DNA from: Roseibium sp. MMSF_3544
GTDB taxonomy: Bacteria > Pseudomonadota > Alphaproteobacteria > Rhizobiales > Stappiaceae
DNA length: 45,958 bases
Assembly (NCBI RefSeq): GCF_030732845.1
Contig: NZ_JASHKA010000037.1
Span: 1-45,958, forward strand
Reading direction: 5' to 3'
Shown piece after piece: positions 42,081 to 45,958 of the stretch. Within the stretch, counting starts at the first letter, position 1; each line of letters starts with the position of its first letter. Under the pieces are notes generated by a model that did no database searches, was not told where the DNA came from, and saw nothing but the letters and a program-made list of their open reading frames with translations. A program made the translations under genes and the position numbers.

Positions 42081-42904
42081 CCGGAAAACCCTGCATCATC
42101 TGCGTTGCGATCACCGGTTCCCTGACGCGCAAGGAGCACAATCCGGCCGTGCCGATCACGGTCTCGGAACAGGTGGAAAGCACGCAAGAAGCCTTCGAGG
42201 CCGGGGCAACGATCTGTCATGCGCATGTGCGCAACGACGATCAGACCCCCAGCTCCGATCCGGAAAAGTTCGCCCGGCTCAAGGAAGGCTTGGAAAAGCA
42301 CTGCCCCGGCATGATCATCCAGTTCTCCACCGGCGGACGCTCTGGTGCCGGCAAGGAACGCGGCGGCATGCTGCCCCTCAAACCCGACATGGCTTCGCTC
42401 TCTGTCGGCTCCAACAACTTCCCGACGCGCGTCTACGAGAACGCGCCGGATCTGGTCGACTGGCTTGCGGGCGAAATGCGCACGCACAACGTCAAACCGG
42501 AGATCGAGGCCTTCGACCTGAGCCACATTCACCAGGCCGCAGCCATGAACCGGGACGGACGCATTCCGGGCGACATCTACATCCAGTTCGTCATGGGTGT
42601 GAAAAACGCCATGCCGGCGGACAAGGATGTCTTCGACTACTACGTCCGGACCGTGGAACGCCTGATGCCGGCCGCGGAATGGTGTGCGGCCGGGATCGGC
42701 GCCAGCCAGCTCACCCTGAACGAGTGGTCCATCGCTGCCGGCGGCCATGCACGCACCGGGCTGGAGGACAATATCCGCCTTGACCGGGACCGGCTTGCGC
42801 CTTCCAACGCGGCACTCGTCAAGCGCACCGCCGAGATCTGCGCCGCCAACAACCGCTCCGTCGCAACACCTCAGCAAGCCCGGGACATTCTCGGCCTGAA
42901 GTGA
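42077..42904 (+). CDS. beta-keto acid cleavage enzyme (BKACE, former DUF849)
   Basis: BKACE enzymes use acetyl-CoA to split a beta-keto acid into acetoacetate and an acyl-CoA. The 275 residues carry the zinc ligands H48 and H50 (CHAHVRN) and E230, with R226 and D231 (ARTGLEDNIRL), matching the residue pattern known for 3-keto-5-aminohexanoate cleavage enzyme. The start is GTG, overlapping the LivM stop by four bases, so it belongs to the uptake operon. With a beta-ketoadipate-type substrate, the products would be succinyl-CoA and acetoacetate. The true substrate is not determined by the sequence. Confidence 0.88.
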   Translation: MTGKPCIICVAITGSLTRKEHNPAVPITVSEQVESTQEAFEAGATICHAHVRNDDQTPSSDPEKFARLKEGLEKHCPGMIIQFSTGGRSGAGKERGGMLPLKPDMASLSVGSNNFPTRVYENAPDLVDWLAGEMRTHNVKPEIEAFDLSHIHQAAAMNRDGRIPGDIYIQFVMGVKNAMPADKDVFDYYVRTVERLMPAAEWCAAGIGASQLTLNEWSIAAGGHARTGLEDNIRLDRDRLAPSNAALVKRTAEICAANNRSVATPQQARDILGLK

Positions 42905-42998
42905 GGCCCAATTTTCGACTTGATTAATTGTGCGCTGACGACACACTTGTCGGACATTTCAAAGACGTCATGACGACGTCTCCGGGGGAGCTATTTTC

Positions 42999-43409
42999 AT
43001 GAAATCACTTTTCAGAGACATGGTGCGATGGTCTTCCTGCTTTGGCACCTTGGCTCTCCTCGCCTCTCCTGCAAGCGCAACATCCAACATGTTCTGCGAT
43101 GGCATCGACTCCGGTGTTGAAGTCAATATTCTGTTCGGCGCCGGACCTGTCCTGACCATAATCGACGTCACGTTAAGCACCGAAACCCAGTACTTTTCGA
43201 CCCAGAAAAGGGACGGTGCGACGCCAGCATGGATTGCTCGAGATTTTGCGGACGATGACATGGTGAAGGTCGATCTGATTGATGACCAGGCAAGCGATCT
43301 GATTGCGTCAATACGTGTTGTGCGATCCGACGATGAGGAGCCGTATCAGATCGGATATGTCCAGCTTACCGGATCTCCAACGATGGGCGTGACCTGCGTC
43401 GGGCCCTGA
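42999..43409 (+). CDS. small exported protein of unknown function
   Basis: This 136-residue protein has an N-terminal signal peptide (hydrophobic about 13-25, likely cut after ASA near 27). The mature chain has two cysteines, one near its start (SNMFCDG) and one near its end (GVTCVGP), probably bridged in the periplasm, and alternating strands suggesting a small beta-sandwich. I do not recognise a family. The ribosome site GGGGGAG lies before the ATG. The leader has the inverted pair GACGTC-ATGAC-GACGTC at about 42964-42980. Confidence 0.65.
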   Translation: MKSLFRDMVRWSSCFGTLALLASPASATSNMFCDGIDSGVEVNILFGAGPVLTIIDVTLSTETQYFSTQKRDGATPAWIARDFADDDMVKVDLIDDQASDLIASIRVVRSDDEEPYQIGYVQLTGSPTMGVTCVGP

Positions 43410-43577
43410 CGAAAGCAGTCCGGGAAGCAAGAAACGCGATATCGGACCGGGAAAATTGCGGAACCAGGGCAGTTTTCGATCCTGATGGATATTTCGGCGG
43501 AGGTCCTGGCACCTTTGCCGCTGTGGGCAAGCCCCAATGCGCCCAAGACACGCACCGGGGCGTTGTTCGCAAGTTAA

Positions 43578-43871
43578 TCAGTTGGCCAGCTGGTATACAG
43601 TGATCTCCTGATCAGAAGATTCCACCCGAAGCGGGATGAGATCCTGATACGCCTTGGAGTCATGCCATGCATCCAGAGCCGCTATCGTCGGAAAGCGCAC
43701 GACAACAGCGAGTTGATGCGTGTCTGCTCGTCCGGACAGGGCCCGGGGATCCTTGCCACTCGCAAGGAGTTCCGCACCGTGTTGGGAAGCGATTTCCTTG
43801 GATTTTTGCAGGTAGTCCTGAAACTTCTCCTGATCCTTGATGGTGACACGTGAGATGAAGAGTGCGCTCAT
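43578..43871 (-). CDS. DUF1330 family protein
   Basis: This 97-residue protein belongs to the DUF1330 group of ferredoxin-like dimeric alpha-beta barrel proteins: ALFISRVTIKDQEKFQDYLQKS, GAELLASGKDPRALSG, HQLAVVVRFPTIAALDAWHDSKAYQDLIPLR. The fold is related to stress-responsive and monooxygenase-like small proteins. No function is established for the family. AAGGAGG lies just before the ATG. It follows the NmrA-like gene on the same strand by 90 bases, with a hairpin in between, so it may be read from the same transcript. Confidence 0.88.
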   Translation of the reverse strand: MSALFISRVTIKDQEKFQDYLQKSKEIASQHGAELLASGKDPRALSGRADTHQLAVVVRFPTIAALDAWHDSKAYQDLIPLRVESSDQEITVYQLAN

Positions 43872-43901
43872 GAAATCCTCCTTGGGCTGAGCCGCTGCGT
43901 T

Positions 43902-43923
43902 GGACGGTGCAGGAGCACCGTCC
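43902..43923. repeat. nine-base-pair hairpin between NmrA-like and DUF1330 genes
   Basis: GGACGGTGC-AGGA-GCACCGTCC is a perfect stem-loop 30 bases upstream of the DUF1330 start codon on the minus strand. Without a T run, it is more likely a partial terminator or an RNA processing site that sets the ratio of the two products than a full terminator. Confidence 0.5.
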
Positions 43924-43961
43924 GGGTGGAAATTGAATTGGAGAAAGCGTTTTGCAGCCGC

Positions 43962-45068
43962 TCAAGCTGCGCTGACAGGGTTTTGCGCGACGCGTTGCGG
44001 TTGATGCGTCGTCACCCAGTCCGCACTGTTTTGACTGAACTTGGGGCGCGGAATGCAAACATAGTCCCGATCCGACTGAACCTTTGTCAGGTCCAATGCT
44101 GGGGTCAGGAGAATCTTCGCGAAGTTCAATAAGGCCTTCACGCGCCTGAGCGAGGTCGTGCGAAGCTCGGACCGTTCGGCAACTGCGCGCCGGACGATAC
44201 TCTCAAACCGTTCCGGCAAACGGCCACCGACCCGCCGGACGGCGTCCGTCGGTGCGTTCACGGCGAAGCTGCCGCGCCGGTATTCATCTGCGTAAATCGC
44301 CAATTGTGACACGGCTGCCTCGGAATAGTTGGAGGGCGGCAGCGCTCTGAGTGCTTTTGACATCATCTTCTCGGAGATGTCCATGTACCGAACCTTCCGG
44401 CCAAGCACACTCCCGATGGAAGCAGCGATCTCGTTCGGCGACATCAGTTCAGGTCCAGTTGGCCGATAGGACTTTCCGGCGTGTCGACCGGGGTCGGACA
44501 AGGCAGCAACCGCGACGCTTGCAATGTCTTCATTTGATGGCGGCGCATTTTTTTTCTGATCTCCCGGACCCAGGGGCATTGTGAACACCCCCAGATGTGC
44601 CGCCATGTCGAGGACCATCAGATAGTTGTCCGCAAACCATCCTGGGTTGACGGAGGTTACGGTGAACTTGGACGACATCCGGATAAGCAAATCGGAGATA
44701 TAAACCTCTCGCGTAAACAAGGACGGATGATCCGCGTCGGACAACCATTGGCCAAGCGTTACGACGTGTTCCAGGTCAACCTCATGGGCGGCGGCCGTGA
44801 AGATCGCATTGAAGTGCAATCCGTTTGGCGCGGTCGGCGCGCATTGATATGCCCGCTTCATGCCTTGCATGGCCCGGCGCATGTCAGAGAGCGCGTATTG
44901 GTCTCCTTCAAAAATCTCGGCGCCGGCGCGGGCAAGGGCATCTGACCGACCATCACGCTTGCGAACAAACGCCCGGACGGGAAACCCTTTTTCAAGCAAT
45001 TGGGTCGTGACGTGCCGGCCGGTCTTACCGGCAGCACTGGTGACTAGAATTCTGGGCAGGGTTGACAT
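43962..45068 (-). CDS. NmrA-like NAD(P)-binding protein
   Basis: This 368-residue protein has an N-terminal Rossmann fold (LVTSAAGKTGRHVTTQLLEKGFPVRAFVRK) like NmrA/atypical short-chain dehydrogenases, with later NmrA-type helices (SPNEIAASIGSVLGRKVRYMDI). These proteins bind NAD(P) and either reduce quinones or sense redox state. The C-terminal tail of about 70 residues is longer than usual and basic. The ATG at 45068 has GGAGA upstream; a start six codons earlier lacks support. It is divergent from the HxlR regulator gene, the common pairing in which the regulator controls the oxidoreductase. Confidence 0.82.
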   Translation of the reverse strand: MSTLPRILVTSAAGKTGRHVTTQLLEKGFPVRAFVRKRDGRSDALARAGAEIFEGDQYALSDMRRAMQGMKRAYQCAPTAPNGLHFNAIFTAAAHEVDLEHVVTLGQWLSDADHPSLFTREVYISDLLIRMSSKFTVTSVNPGWFADNYLMVLDMAAHLGVFTMPLGPGDQKKNAPPSNEDIASVAVAALSDPGRHAGKSYRPTGPELMSPNEIAASIGSVLGRKVRYMDISEKMMSKALRALPPSNYSEAAVSQLAIYADEYRRGSFAVNAPTDAVRRVGGRLPERFESIVRRAVAERSELRTTSLRRVKALLNFAKILLTPALDLTKVQSDRDYVCIPRPKFSQNSADWVTTHQPQRVAQNPVSAA

Positions 45069-45110
45069 CGGGGGTCTCCTGATCAATGTGGCACTTCTTG
45101 AATTAAAGTT

Positions 45111-45133
45111 GTTACTTTATTTTTTAAAGTAAC
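45111..45133. promoter_or_regulatory. HxlR operator candidate GTTACTTTA-N5-TAAAGTAAC
   Basis: This is a perfect nine-base inverted repeat (45111-45119 and 45125-45133) with a five-T spacer, in the 82-base gap between the divergent NmrA-like and HxlR genes. Placed only 17 bases before the regulator's start, it suits autoregulation and control of the NmrA-like gene. HxlR-type repressors bind such GTTAC/GTAAC dyads in divergent gaps; this is family knowledge plus position. Confidence 0.65.
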
Positions 45134-45150
45134 ATTTTTGTGAGGATGCT

Positions 45151-45816
45151 ATGGCAAAAGCACGTTCCTACAGGCTGCTCTGTCCGATTGCCCGTGCACT
45201 GGATCGAATTGGTGATCGATGGACCCTGCTAATCCTTCGGGATCTCCACGCCGGGCCGGCCAGGTTTTCCGAACTCCAGCGCGGCTTGACCGGAATTGCC
45301 GCAAATCTGTTGACGGAGAGGCTGGCGAAACTGGTTGACGACGGCCTCGCGAGAAAAGCTGACGCCGGTCACGGCGCGACGGTCTATGAGTTGACCGCTC
45401 TCGGCAAACAAACCTCGGACATCATCTTTGAACTTGCAGCATTCGGGGCGCGTTTCGCGCCAGAGGACGACATTGTTCCACCCGGTAATCTGAGAACAGT
45501 TGCCACAACTATGGGAGCGGCAGCCAGGCGTGTAGCGACCCCAGAGATGAACTTCGACGCGACTGTTTTGGTTGATGGCGAACAGATGTGCCTGAACGTC
45601 AGTGAGGGATCTGCAGACATGACATACGGTGAATGCCGTGCGCCTGACCTGACATTCTCAACGTCCTATTCTGCCTTGCTTGCTCTTACGGAGGGAGACA
45701 TGGATCCAGATGAGTTCGCAGCAAACCACTGCAGTCTTGAGGTTCGCTCACCGGGAAAAGAGGCTGAGTTTATGGAGCTGATGTCGAGAATTACCGACAT
45801 GTTGAGGACGGCCTGA
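45151..45816 (+). CDS. HxlR family transcriptional regulator with SCP2-like C-terminus
   Basis: This 221-residue regulator has an HxlR winged helix-turn-helix at about 10-95 (CPIARALDRIGDRWTLLILRDL, FSELQRGLTGIAANLLTERLAKL, VYELTALGK). The C-terminal half (about 125-218) is an SCP2-like ligand-binding domain (FDATVLVDGEQMCLNVSEGSADMTY, LTEGDMDPDEF). HxlR proteins with this extra domain are common in actinobacteria and proteobacteria. The single Cys near the N-terminus (LLCPIARA) is a possible redox sensor. It is divergent from the NmrA-like gene. Confidence 0.88.
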   Translation: MAKARSYRLLCPIARALDRIGDRWTLLILRDLHAGPARFSELQRGLTGIAANLLTERLAKLVDDGLARKADAGHGATVYELTALGKQTSDIIFELAAFGARFAPEDDIVPPGNLRTVATTMGAAARRVATPEMNFDATVLVDGEQMCLNVSEGSADMTYGECRAPDLTFSTSYSALLALTEGDMDPDEFAANHCSLEVRSPGKEAEFMELMSRITDMLRTA

Positions 45817-45958
45817 CGGTTTTTCGGTCAAGTGAAACGGCTACAGGTTGCCGAGCTGGGCTCTAGGGTACGGACTCATACATGAAGTCAATTTGGTTTG
45901 GATCGTTTTGACCAGCGGCAAGGAGCGAAAGCGCAGGAAATGTGGTTCATTTTCAAGC
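45817..45958. other. window end; possible mobile-element terminus
   Basis: These 142 bases hold no clear gene. From about 45860, CTCTAGGGTACGGACTCATA has the look of an IS5-type element end as I remember them from related genomes. CTAGGGTACG also occurs at 25748-25757. The window ends too soon to see a transposase or a second inverted repeat, so this is only a suggestion. Confidence 0.25.

Overview
The window looks like chromosomal DNA of a marine or plant-associated alphaproteobacterium. The genes are GC-rich and the best recognised proteins are of alphaproteobacterial type. My guess is Hyphomicrobiales, in the Stappia/Labrenzia/Roseibium neighbourhood, but that placement is an impression from protein style and was not tested. 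I saw no rRNA, tRNA, CRISPR array, phage gene or intact transposase.

Layout. (1) 1-411 is the tail of a sugar ABC transporter ATPase. (2) 697-13796 is a complete glycogen operon, glgP-glgB-glgC-glgA-glgX-malQ-pgm, tightly packed with several ATGA overlaps. It makes ADP-glucose, elongates and branches the polymer, then degrades it to glucose-1-phosphate and interconverts this with glucose-6-phosphate. (3) 13984-16440 holds a small exported protein, an AhpD-fold protein and an SMP-30-type lactonase. (4) 16671-24318, all on the minus strand, is a five-gene surface-polysaccharide operon: unknown protein, two-domain glycosyltransferase, polysaccharide pyruvyl transferase, secreted glycosidase and sulfotransferase. 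It starts next to an AT-rich leader. (5) 24805-28917 holds a crotonase-family enzyme, an acidic repeat protein with a type I secretion-like C-terminus in an AT-rich patch, and an exported helical-repeat protein. (6) 28980-32714 holds an AraC regulator, a small membrane protein plus HlyD-type adaptor, and two related small exported arginine-rich proteins. (7) 33012-42904 is an aromatic ring-cleavage cluster. It has a substrate-binding protein, a minus-strand operon (intradiol dioxygenase, muconate cycloisomerase, SCP2-like protein, alpha/beta hydrolase, LysR regulator) and a divergent livGFHM-type transporter operon ending in a beta-keto acid cleavage enzyme. (8) 42999-45816 holds a small exported protein, a DUF1330 protein, an NmrA-like protein and a divergent HxlR regulator.

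The most interesting part is region 7. The genes suggest uptake of an aromatic acid, ortho-cleavage, lactonisation and hydrolysis. The final keto acid may then be cleaved by a BKACE enzyme with acetyl-CoA, in place of the usual CoA transferase plus thiolase. No muconolactone isomerase is visible. The substrate-binding protein and the transporter operon share a 29-base upstream block containing a GTAT-N6-ATAC-like dyad, which ties the separated pieces into one candidate regulon. A second shared regulatory signature links the HlyD operon at 30166 with the arginine-rich protein gene at 32097.
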